Shown here: in pieces, positions 7,982-15,409 of the stretch
Layout of the letters: each line of letters begins with the position of its first letter
How positions within the stretch are numbered: the first letter of the stretch is position 1
Made by a program: the position numbers and the translations under genes
Notes under the pieces: generated by a model
Databases searched by the model: none
The model's input: the letters and a program-made list of their open reading frames with translations, nothing else
Told to the model about the DNA's origin: nothing
Assembly: GCA_002450905.1 (NCBI GenBank)
Contig: DKAT01000044.1
Span: 1 to 23,508 of the forward strand
DNA: 23,508 nucleotides
Direction: 5' to 3'
Origin: Spirochaetia bacterium UBA6919
Lineage (GTDB): Bacteria; Spirochaetota; UBA6919

Positions 7982-8773
7982 CTACCACGCCCACAACTTA
8001 TCAATGGGAAGGTATTTTGCTATAAATCGTTCTACATCGAGGGGTAGGTCTAATAATTTTAATTTCTCTATAAATCTCTCCATATCATAGAGTACTCGTC
8101 TAAAAACTATTCGTCGTGTGTTGGGATCATACAAACAATAACTAGCATACGGGTCTCCCCCTTTGTGAAAACCAACACTACCTACATTAATAATATATTT
8201 TCTTTTTGGATGAAGATTCAATGCGAATAGTTCATGGGATTCTCTATTGGTTATACGATCTTTCAGAATATCAATCTCAAAGCCCTTATCTGAAGTACTG
8301 TATATCACCTCTTTATGGGTATGACCCACGAAACACACATCACATCCTGTTCCATCCAATAAATGATCAATCCCAAAATCTTCAATCATCGCTCGAATAT
8401 GGGACATAAATTGATTAGGCGGGGATGAGTGGACAAAATAACAACCATACTCCTTTCTAAACAGCGGTAGAGATGCTAAATACTGCAGATAGGGTTCTTT
8501 AATCACATCAAGAGTATATCGTGCCAGTAATTCCTTCGTGTGGTGGATATACTTCAAACCTTCAATAGGATCAACAACAGAATAATCATGATTCCCATAA
8601 ATACTCTTCACACTCTGATCCATCAACATCTGAATCACTTCATTTGGCTCAGGACCATAGTTCACAATATCCCCAAGACAAAATATCTCATCCACCCCAT
8701 GATTTCGGATATCTTTCATTACTGCAGTTAACGCCTCAACGTTGGAATGGAGATCCGAAATAAGTGCAAACAT
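7982..8773 (-). CDS. Calcineurin-like metallophosphoesterase (YfcE/MJ0936-like)
   Basis: A 263-residue cytosolic phosphoesterase. All metal-binding motifs of the family are present: D7-x-H9 in ISDLHSN, G34-D35 in LGDIVNYGPEP, G60-N-H-D63, H115 in VHSSP and G150-H-T-H153. This matches small proteins that hydrolyse phosphodiesters or phosphorylated signalling compounds; the natural substrate of most is unknown. A C-terminal stretch of about 80 residues (INVGSVGFHKGGDPYASYCL, then RRVLYDMERFIEKLKLLDLP) follows the core as in relatives. ATG 8773 is preferred to TTG 8776: AAGGTG lies five nucleotides upstream. It is convergent with gltA with only one nucleotide between the stops, so transcripts of either gene are likely to overlap the other. 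Confidence 0.88.
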   Translation of the reverse strand: MFALISDLHSNVEALTAVMKDIRNHGVDEIFCLGDIVNYGPEPNEVIQMLMDQSVKSIYGNHDYSVVDPIEGLKYIHHTKELLARYTLDVIKEPYLQYLASLPLFRKEYGCYFVHSSPPNQFMSHIRAMIEDFGIDHLLDGTGCDVCFVGHTHKEVIYSTSDKGFEIDILKDRITNRESHELFALNLHPKRKYIINVGSVGFHKGGDPYASYCLYDPNTRRIVFRRVLYDMERFIEKLKLLDLPLDVERFIAKYLPIDKLWAW

Positions 8774-9055
8774 CAAAACACCTTACTATAAAGCGATTTT
8801 ATTATATCCATAACTTCTAACATCACACTACACTTCATTAAATAATAATATTCCATCCTCCTATCGACCATCCATAGAAAAAATATTTATAATTGATAAG
8901 AATAATTTTCTGAGAGAAGCTTTCAAGGAATAAATATTTCAGAACATCAGTCGAAGGCCTGATAATAGCATATAATTTATTTCTAAAAGAATAACAAATA
9001 ATTAATATCTCATATCCCATAATATTCTCTACGAGCCATCCCTTTCTCATACGGC

Positions 9056-9703
9056 TTAGTGGTTTTTGAAGAAATGAATTGAGTTGTAAGGAGATTGATT
9101 AAAACTTCCTTGTTTGAATATATGATGCGTCAGACCAGTCATAAACAACAGGGCATTCCTGGAATCGTCCATCTCCTTTCTAGCTAAGATCTGAATAGAA
9201 AATCTTTTCAGGGGAATGTACGGCCCACCAGATAATATCATACTAAAATAATTATTCGCTGTACCAGAAACTCCAAACGCAGGCCCAATTCCAAATTGAA
9301 ACGTTAATATCCAAAATGTTAATTCACCCACGACTAAAGTTCTAAAATAGGATTCATCATAAAGTTGCCCTGATTTCGAATCGATTAATTTAAATTTACT
9401 ATAGGAGAGATCCAGCCCAACACCTAAAAAAACATTTAAAGTATGATAATTCATATATAAGGTGTTATGTCCTCTCCCATAAAATATTTGTCCACCAATA
9501 CTAGTTTCGTTATTCACAAAATTAGAACTCCCTATAATATAATTCCCATTAAGAGATACTTTCATGTCATACTCGAAATCAAAATCTATAATATTAAATT
9601 GATTTTCGGTGCTGTCTAATTTCGTTTTATCTTCTGAAAATGCTAATTGAGTTATGCTAATCAATAATATCAGACTCAGTAAATAAATTATAACTCTCTT
9701 CAT
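9056..9703 (-). CDS. Secreted, probably outer-membrane beta-barrel protein
   Basis: A 215-residue protein with a clear signal peptide (KRVIIYLLSLILLISITQLAFS, cleavage likely after FS). The remainder has the alternating hydrophobic and polar strands, Gly-rich turns and aromatic belts of a small beta-barrel: NVFLGVGLDLSYSKFKL, TFWILTFQFGIGPAFGVSG, FSMILSGGPYIPL, FSIQILARKEMD and LLFMTGLTHHIF. It continues with about 15 residues after the last strand rather than ending on a terminal aromatic, so the barrel call is tentative. AGGGG lies eight nucleotides before the ATG. It is divergent from xseA across 278 nt, and that gap holds a Fur-box-like palindrome. No family recognised. Confidence 0.6.
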   Translation of the reverse strand: MKRVIIYLLSLILLISITQLAFSEDKTKLDSTENQFNIIDFDFEYDMKVSLNGNYIIGSSNFVNNETSIGGQIFYGRGHNTLYMNYHTLNVFLGVGLDLSYSKFKLIDSKSGQLYDESYFRTLVVGELTFWILTFQFGIGPAFGVSGTANNYFSMILSGGPYIPLKRFSIQILARKEMDDSRNALLFMTGLTHHIFKQGSFNQSPYNSIHFFKNH

Positions 9704-9864
9704 AATAAGAACCCCTTTTAGTCAAGTAAAATGTCCTTTAAGAAGTAATAAATCACCCATAAATAATACTATAGAATTTATATAAAATGAATTAATTATC
9801 CAAGTCGTTTAATAAGCCCAGGTTCTAGATATATTCATTACAAAAACCATTAGAACCTTCTAAA

Positions 9865-9879
9865 GGATAATAATTATCA
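9865..9879. promoter_or_regulatory. Fur-box-like palindrome in the divergent barrel/xseA promoter region
   Basis: GGATAATAATTATCA matches the 7-1-7 Fur family motif (TGATAAT-N-ATTATCA) at 14 of 15 positions. It sits between two divergent genes, 162 nt upstream of the beta-barrel ATG and 103 nt upstream of xseA. The region is AT-rich, so a chance match is possible, and no fur gene is in view. If real, the outer-membrane protein would be the more natural target. Confidence 0.3.
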
Positions 9880-9981
9880 TTCGATTGCGATAAATTAAAT
9901 ATTCACCATAAAATGTTTTTTTCTAATCACAAATGATGTATATTATCTTATATTAATTATAAAATATCATATGGAAATAAC

Positions 9982-11196
9982 ATGGAAGAAATCTTTGATG
10001 GAATACAGGTCTGGACAGTAAAGGAATTTACCTATCATGTCCAATCAATCTTAGAAAGCGAGTTTTCCGACGTTTGGATCAGCGGAGAGATATCCAATTT
10101 TACAGATCATAAATCCAGTGGACATGCTTATTTCTCTCTCAAAGATGAAACCGCTATAGTGAAAGGTGTAATGTTCCGCTTCAATCGGTCAAAAGTTAAG
10201 TTTGATATAGAAGATGGCTTGAAAGTCAAGGTTCATGGAGCGATATCCATTTATCCGAAGCGGGGAGAATATCAAATCATCGTTGATTTCATGGAGCCAG
10301 AGGGCATCGGTGGATTACAACTGGCATTTCTTCAATTAAAGGAGCGACTTGAGAAAGAAGGCTTATTCGATATGGAGCACAAGAAAGGAATTCCCCCCTT
10401 TCCTGAACGCATTGGTGTTGTGACTTCTCCGACTGGTGCTGCAATTAGAGATATATTAAATATATTAAACAGACGGTTTTCCAGTGTAGATATACTGATC
10501 TATCCCGCTCAGGTTCAGGGTGATTTAGCTGGGCAGGAGATTGCAAGACAAATTGATCTTGCAAATAATATGGATCTGGTTGATGTCTTAATCGTAGGGC
10601 GGGGTGGTGGTTCTATAGAAGATTTATGGCCCTTTAATGAAGAAATTGTGGCTCGAGCCATTTATAGAAGTAAACTACCCATTATATCAGCGGTGGGACA
10701 TGAAGTGGACTATACTATTTCAGATTATGTAGCTGATATGCGTGCTCCCACTCCATCTGCTGCTGCTGAATTGGTTGTTACAAACAGAGAAGAAATTCTT
10801 GAATATATTCATAATCTGACAAAGCAGATGACAAAAAATATCGATAATCAGATAAAGTATATTACAGATCAATTAAACCGCTTTCAATTAGATACATTAA
10901 GTAGAGGTCTTATCCAGAGAATAGACAGAGAGAAAATCACTCTTGATCACCTGAATGACAGCTTAGCAAGTCATATTATAAAACAATTTGATAAGAATGA
11001 AAGCAGATTTAAGGTACTCTATGAAAAGCTCCTTACCCTGGGACCTTTATCCACACTAAAAAGAGGATATAGTTTAGTTTATCTTTTGAATCCTGATGGG
11101 TCAAAAAAAATAATCAAACGTGCAAGAGATTTGAAGCCAAATGATCTTCTCACTATACAACTCCAGGAAGGGAATACCAAAGCCCGTGTCGAGTAA
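9982..11196 (+). CDS. xseA: Exodeoxyribonuclease VII large subunit
   Basis: A 404-residue catalytic subunit of ExoVII, which degrades single-stranded DNA and acts in repair with the small subunit XseB. The N-terminal OB-fold (WTVKEFTYHVQSIL, VWISGEISNFTDHKSSGHAY, KVHGAISIYPKRGEYQI) covers residues 1-105. The nuclease domain includes RIGVVTSPTGAAIRDILNIL, LIVGRGGGSIEDLWPFNEE, ISAVGHEVDYTISDYVADMR and APTPSAAAEL, all strongly conserved. A coiled-coil region follows at about 265-345, and the short C-terminal domain with LKRGYSLV closes it. Length is in the normal range, slightly short. No xseB-sized gene follows within the window; it may be encoded elsewhere. It stands alone between two beta-barrel-like genes. 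Confidence 0.96.
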   Translation: MEEIFDGIQVWTVKEFTYHVQSILESEFSDVWISGEISNFTDHKSSGHAYFSLKDETAIVKGVMFRFNRSKVKFDIEDGLKVKVHGAISIYPKRGEYQIIVDFMEPEGIGGLQLAFLQLKERLEKEGLFDMEHKKGIPPFPERIGVVTSPTGAAIRDILNILNRRFSSVDILIYPAQVQGDLAGQEIARQIDLANNMDLVDVLIVGRGGGSIEDLWPFNEEIVARAIYRSKLPIISAVGHEVDYTISDYVADMRAPTPSAAAELVVTNREEILEYIHNLTKQMTKNIDNQIKYITDQLNRFQLDTLSRGLIQRIDREKITLDHLNDSLASHIIKQFDKNESRFKVLYEKLLTLGPLSTLKRGYSLVYLLNPDGSKKIIKRARDLKPNDLLTIQLQEGNTKARVE

Positions 11197-11511
11197 ATCT
11201 GTATTTATTCATTTCATTCTAACTATATCTTTAATAATATCATTACCGTCATAAAAACATAGATGAAACAAATTCTTAAAATCAATTAATACAAAGTATA
11301 CTGACCGGAGAACAATCGGAATCAAAAATTACAGTTCCGATACTGTTCTATCAATTAGCCAATTTAACTATATTCTTAATTTATATTTAGTATTTCTTGT
11401 GCAAAATAAGATGATTCAATTAAAACAAAAATCTTTGTCCTTATAGTTTTTTTTTAAATGTTTTTTAATATCTTTCCATAGAATTAGAAATGAATATTGG
11501 ATATATTTCGG
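11197..11511. other. 315-nt gene-free gap after xseA
   Basis: AT-rich stretch without a credible coding frame. It contains the second hairpin repeat copy at 11315-11341. No strong terminator directly follows xseA. The last 40 nt include a poly-T tract and precede the next gene, so they may hold its promoter. Confidence 0.5.
11315..11341. repeat. Hairpin repeat element, copy 2
   Basis: Arms ATCGGAA and TTCCGAT, perfectly paired, with a 13-nt loop that begins TCAAA and ends AG as in copy 1 at 5814-5840. It lies 118 nt downstream of the xseA stop, a distance close to the 104 nt seen for copy 1 after its upstream gene. Confidence 0.55.
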
Positions 11512-12147
11512 ATGTTTAAAATCAAGAAGCTGTTATATATATGTATTTTTTTATTTGTTGTGATTTTAATCCATAGAAATAATCTTCAGGCTTATTTGAA
11601 TGAAAAAAAAGAAATGCCATATCAAGCAGAATATTCATCATTTAACATGGCTATTACTTTGAAAGTAGGGATGGGACTTTCATATTTACTTAATCTCAAT
11701 AATGCTAAATCGAAAACTGTGTTTTTTAGTGGATTGGGCTTTGCATTTCATTTAAAAGATCCTTTTTCTATAGACTTCAGCAGCAATTTTCAGTTAAAGG
11801 GTGGTCAGGGTACTCTACAGGATTATAATCTAAAGTATTTTTCTTTTTTATTATCAGGGAAAATAAGAATAATAGAACATCTTCATCTACTTTTAGGTCC
11901 TGAATTGGCTATTCTTCACAGCGCTAGTGTTAATGGTCGTGATGTAACTCAATATACGAATAAACAAGATTTCAGCATAGTATTTGGTATGAGTTATTAT
12001 TTTCTCATAGGGAGAGATCGATTGGTATTTGATTTCCTTATTGACGTAGGACTTCTTAATACGATTAAACAGAATCACCCTTATACAAAACTGGAAGTTT
12101 ATAACCGTTCTGCATATGTTACTGTTGGATGGGAGTTTTCATTATAA
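11512..12147 (+). CDS. Secreted, probably outer-membrane beta-barrel protein
   Basis: A 211-residue protein read from ATG 11512; the open frame could begin at TTG 11497, but the ATG gives a normal signal peptide (FKIKKLLYICIFLFVVILI, ending near NNLQA). Strand-like segments alternate along the mature part: ITLKVGMGLSYLLNL, TVFFSGLGFAFHL, FSIDFSSNFQL, LKYFSFLLSGKIRI, HLHLLLGPELAIL, FSIVFGMSYYFLIG and the last strand SAYVTVGWEFSL. The protein ends near an aromatic residue, as outer-membrane barrels often do. The layout resembles the generic outer membrane beta-barrel (OMP_b-brl) proteins, not a specific porin family. The Shine-Dalgarno is weak. It lies 63 nt before nadE on the same strand, so the two may share a transcript. 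Confidence 0.6.
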   Translation: MFKIKKLLYICIFLFVVILIHRNNLQAYLNEKKEMPYQAEYSSFNMAITLKVGMGLSYLLNLNNAKSKTVFFSGLGFAFHLKDPFSIDFSSNFQLKGGQGTLQDYNLKYFSFLLSGKIRIIEHLHLLLGPELAILHSASVNGRDVTQYTNKQDFSIVFGMSYYFLIGRDRLVFDFLIDVGLLNTIKQNHPYTKLEVYNRSAYVTVGWEFSL

Positions 12148-12210
12148 TCGATTTAAATCATTTTGTCTTTTTCGGAATGAAATATTAATATAAAACATAT
12201 AGAAAATTAA

Positions 12211-13941
12211 ATGAAATCAATTAAAATAGGTCTGGCACAAATTAATCCGACTATAGGTGATACCATTGGCAATGCAGAAAAGATTATTGAGTATTTAAAG
12301 AGGGGTCGGGATGATGGTGTTGACGTGATAGCATTTCCTGAGATGGTTACTATAGGTTATCCTGCTCAGGACTTATTATTCCGATCTGAAATCATTGAAT
12401 CGAATCTTGAGTCCCTTGAGAGGATTAAGCATTATACTCAAGGATATTTAGCTGTAGTTGTTGGGTATTGCCAACCCGCGATGGATAGTTCCAAATGGAG
12501 AATTGATCGTCAGCATCTCTATAATGCCTATGTGGTCTATCAGGATGGGAAGATAATTGGACGAGGTGAGAAGATTTGTTTACCTAATTATGGTGTTTTT
12601 GATGATTTCCGATATTTTATTCCTGGTAAGAATGCTAAGATATTCAATCTCAATGGAATTAAGTTGGGTGTAGAGGTTTGTGAAGATTTGTGGTACACCA
12701 ACGATGAGGAGGAGCATCCGATTTATCCTTTGAGACCTACGAAATCACTGACTGAACAGGGTGTGGATTTTATACTAGTGATTAATGCTTCTCCCTATCA
12801 TGCGGGTAAGGAATTGATTAAAAAAAATCTTGTTAAGAAACAGGCTGTAGACAATCATGTCCCGATATTCTATGTCAATATGTGGGGGGGGAATGATAAG
12901 ATTATTTTTGATGGGAATAGCTTTGCTTCGGATAAATTAGGGAACATCATTGCTTATGGAAAGAGCTTTTGTGATGATCTGGTTATTTGTGATCTTGATT
13001 TGGTAAGTAAGATTGGCATTTTAATTCCTGAAACGATTTATCATAAAGAAGAAAACCTATTTAATGCACTTGTATTAGGGAAACGAGATTATCATAGTAA
13101 GTGTGGTATCAGTCGTTCTGTTGTTGGGGTATCGGGAGGAATAGATTCAGCCACTGTATTAGCTATTGATGTCCATGCAATTGGTTCAGAGAATGTACTG
13201 GCTATTATTAGTCCGTCGAGGTATACATCTAAAGAGACATTAGAGGATGCAGTTTCTGTGTGTGTTCATTTGAATGTAAAATATAAGATCATACCCATTG
13301 AAGAGCAGGATGAGAATGGAGAATGGTGTGGTGTGATTCCAGAGAAGAACCGTCGATACGTGAAGTACATGAGTGAACCTAATAATCCTGTCGTCTTTGA
13401 GAATCAGCAGGCGATTGATCGGATGAGTATTCTAAGATCTATTGCAAATGAAGAAAATCGGCTTATCTCAGGTACTGGGAATAAATCAGAATTAGCTATG
13501 GGGTATGCTACAGTTTGTGGTGATCTTCAGGCTGATATTTTAGTTATTGGTGATCTTTATAAAAGGGATGTATACAGTGTTGCACTATACATAAATCACC
13601 ATTATCAGAAGGAAATTATACCAGAATCTATTATCAATCGTACACCCTCTGCCGAACTAAGTGAAGATCAGGTTGATCCCTTTAATTATGAACGACTCGA
13701 TGAATATATCCAGATGAAGATCGAAAGTTATTTATCAGACATAGAAATTATTCGATCAATACCCAAAGATAACATTCCATTCACTCAAGAAGAGATAAAT
13801 CACTATTCAAAATTAATTGATCAAAATGAGCATAAACGTTTTAAATCAGGGTATATATTAAAAGTATCTCCAGTAGCTTTCGGAGAAGATCGTCGGATCA
13901 ACACTGCCAAGAAAATAACTTTGTGGGATAATAAAATATAG
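12211..13941 (+). CDS. nadE: Glutamine-dependent NAD(+) synthetase
   Basis: A 576-residue two-domain enzyme that makes NAD+ from nicotinate adenine dinucleotide, ATP and glutamine. Residues 1-265 are a nitrilase-type glutaminase with its catalytic triad: Glu44 in AFPEM, Lys121 in GEKICLPNYGVFDDFRYF and Cys157 in EVCEDLW. Residues 285-576 are the ATP pyrophosphatase-type synthetase. It has the P-loop S308-GGIDS in VGVSGGIDSATV, SPSRYTSKET for the adenylate site, and TGNKSELAMGYATVCGD and GDLYKRDVY of the deamido-NAD and ATP region. NRTPSAELSEDQVDP follows near the end. The two-domain form can use glutamine directly, so no separate amidase is needed. No strong ribosome site precedes the ATG, only AT-rich sequence. 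All key residues are intact. Confidence 0.96.
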   Translation: MKSIKIGLAQINPTIGDTIGNAEKIIEYLKRGRDDGVDVIAFPEMVTIGYPAQDLLFRSEIIESNLESLERIKHYTQGYLAVVVGYCQPAMDSSKWRIDRQHLYNAYVVYQDGKIIGRGEKICLPNYGVFDDFRYFIPGKNAKIFNLNGIKLGVEVCEDLWYTNDEEEHPIYPLRPTKSLTEQGVDFILVINASPYHAGKELIKKNLVKKQAVDNHVPIFYVNMWGGNDKIIFDGNSFASDKLGNIIAYGKSFCDDLVICDLDLVSKIGILIPETIYHKEENLFNALVLGKRDYHSKCGISRSVVGVSGGIDSATVLAIDVHAIGSENVLAIISPSRYTSKETLEDAVSVCVHLNVKYKIIPIEEQDENGEWCGVIPEKNRRYVKYMSEPNNPVVFENQQAIDRMSILRSIANEENRLISGTGNKSELAMGYATVCGDLQADILVIGDLYKRDVYSVALYINHHYQKEIIPESIINRTPSAELSEDQVDPFNYERLDEYIQMKIESYLSDIEIIRSIPKDNIPFTQEEINHYSKLIDQNEHKRFKSGYILKVSPVAFGEDRRINTAKKITLWDNKI

Positions 13942-14032
13942 TTCTAATTGGAACAAAAAATATATATGAATTGTTTAATAATAAAAAAATTATTGATAAT
14001 AAGTATTGAATGTATATATAAAGGAGTCATTG

Positions 14033-15088
14033 ATGGAAACAATTGATGAGAAACAAGCTAGATTAAAGGAATATTATGGAAGGGTATTAAAGGGCAGTAG
14101 TGATTTGAAAACGTCTGCCTGTTGTACACCTGAAGATGCATTTCCAGTATATCTCAGGCCTATTATTGGTCAAATTCATGATGAAATATTGGATAAGTTT
14201 TATGGATGTGGATCTCCAATTCCTGATGAATTAAATGGGCGAATGGTATTGGATCTTGGATGCGGTACAGGTCGGGATGTTTATTTGTTATCTAAACTGG
14301 TGGGGGAGTCAGGTTTGGTTATTGGGGTCGATATGACAAAAGAACAGATTGATGTGGCTAAAAAATATGCTGATCACCAAATGAAAGTATTTAATTTTCA
14401 GAAATCTAATGTGGATTTTCGTCAAGGGTATATAGAAGATTTAAAATCATTAGGTATAGAGGATAATTCCATTGATGTGGTTATCTCTAACTGTGTAATT
14501 AACTTATCCCCTGATAAACAATCGGTGTTCTCTGAGATATTTCGTGTATTGAAACCAGGTGGAGAACTTTATTTTTCGGATGTCTTTTCGGATAGAAGAA
14601 TTCCTAAGGAGCTCATGGATGATCCGGTGCTCCATGGGGAATGTTTATCAGGTGCTCTGTATATTGAGGATTTCAGAAGATTGATGCGAGATCTGGGATG
14701 TCTGGATTATCGTGTGGTAACAAGTCATCCTATTCAACTTGATGACAATGATGTTCATAAGAAGATTGGTATGGCTGAATTTTCTTCAAAGACTATTAGG
14801 GCTTTCAAGTTATCTAATCTCGAGGATATTTGCGAGGATTATGGACAGGTTGCAATTTATCAGGGAACAATCGATCATCATCCCCATTACTTTGATTTGG
14901 ATGACCATCACAGGTTTCATAAAGGGAAACCTCTTCTTGTCTGCGGGAATACGGCATCCATGCTTCATGAAACACGATTTACAAAGCATTTTAAGATATT
15001 AGGAGATCGTTCTATGCACTATGGAGCTTTTGATTGTGTGAGTCCAACAACTCAGGGTAGTTTAGACATTTCTGGATCTTGTTGTTAA
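14033..15088 (+). CDS. arsM: Arsenite S-adenosylmethionine methyltransferase
   Basis: A 351-residue cytosolic enzyme that methylates trivalent arsenic using SAM, for detoxification and volatilisation. The SAM site is VLDLGCGTGRDVYLLS followed by the acidic end of strand 2 in VIGVDMTKEQ. The four family cysteines are in place: Cys31 in SACC, Cys59 in YGCG, Cys154 in SNCVINL and Cys204 in HGECLSG. The spacings Cys31-Cys59 (28) and Cys154-Cys204 (50) equal those I recall for the algal CmArsM residues 44-72 and 174-224. The later part (KPLLVCGNTASMLHETRF, FKILGDRSMHYGAFDC) and the terminal Cys-Cys fit bacterial ArsM. ATG 14033 is used because AAGGAG lies six nucleotides upstream; the longer frame begins with an unlikely TTG. 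No arsR or efflux gene is visible, so it is an isolated determinant here. Confidence 0.93.
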   Translation: METIDEKQARLKEYYGRVLKGSSDLKTSACCTPEDAFPVYLRPIIGQIHDEILDKFYGCGSPIPDELNGRMVLDLGCGTGRDVYLLSKLVGESGLVIGVDMTKEQIDVAKKYADHQMKVFNFQKSNVDFRQGYIEDLKSLGIEDNSIDVVISNCVINLSPDKQSVFSEIFRVLKPGGELYFSDVFSDRRIPKELMDDPVLHGECLSGALYIEDFRRLMRDLGCLDYRVVTSHPIQLDDNDVHKKIGMAEFSSKTIRAFKLSNLEDICEDYGQVAIYQGTIDHHPHYFDLDDHHRFHKGKPLLVCGNTASMLHETRFTKHFKILGDRSMHYGAFDCVSPTTQGSLDISGSCC

Positions 15089-15132
15089 TTAATAATTTGT
15101 ATTATTGTCATGACTGATATTGGGTAATCTGT

Positions 15133-15159
15133 AACTTCTCCGAATTATTGTGAGAAGTT
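15133..15159. terminator. Possible terminator hairpin after arsM
   Basis: AACTTCTC (15133-15140) pairs with GAGAAGTT (15152-15159) around an 11-nt loop, 44 nt after the arsM stop. No T-run follows on the plus strand, so intrinsic termination is not certain. Confidence 0.4.
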
Positions 15160-15300
15160 ATACTGATCTAATGATTTTCAAATTTCAGGGGTTGATTTTT
15201 TAAAAGATTTTCCTGATATTCTCCTGTCTTGAGTCAATATATACGTTTATACTGATAATCTTTTAATATGAAATGGTAAACGGATGGTTCGACTCCGCTC

Positions 15301-15348
15301 ACCAAAACTTTTTAAAGGATTTAACTTCAAATTTAAAAGATTTTTGGT
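15301..15348. repeat. Long imperfect inverted repeat in the convergent gap
   Basis: ACCAAAACTTTTTAAA at the left arm pairs with TTTAAAAGATTTTTGGT at the right arm with about one mismatch and one bulge, around a loop of about 15 nt. It lies 61 nt past the 3' end of the LPP20-like gene. It may be a bidirectional terminator for the convergent pair, or part of a small decayed element. Confidence 0.4.
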
Positions 15349-15409
15349 ATATCAATGGTATTTTGTTTGGAAATCATGTTATGGTGGATTTATTCTTATT
15401 TTAATGCAT

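Larger units (their letters stand above)
15089..15409. other. 321-nt structured gap between convergent genes
   Basis: No convincing gene. The stretch holds three inverted repeats: 15133-15159, 15185-15216 (TCAGG / CCTGA) and 15301-15348. TTTAAAAGATTTT occurs at both 15199 and 15332. A tRNA T-arm-like piece GGTTCGACTCC lies just before the last hairpin but has no tRNA around it. A 60-residue frame at 15284-15466 overlaps the convergent gene and has no homology that I recognise. Confidence 0.5.

Noticed and set aside
8838..9050. A 70-residue minus-strand frame starting RKGWLVENIMGYE
   Set aside because: No ribosome site, no recognisable domain, odd composition (many Ile, Tyr, Phe from AT-rich DNA), and it lies in a gap between two well-supported genes. 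Probably chance.
13941..14032. Riboswitch or structured leader before arsM
   Set aside because: Only very short AT hairpins were seen (AATAAT / ATTATT at 13977-13994), with no conserved riboswitch core.
15282..15304. Possible tRNA or tmRNA 3' end
   Set aside because: The T-stem has a mismatch and two wobble pairs, the acceptor strand has no partner upstream, and no D- or anticodon arm can be folded. Kept only as a low-interest observation.
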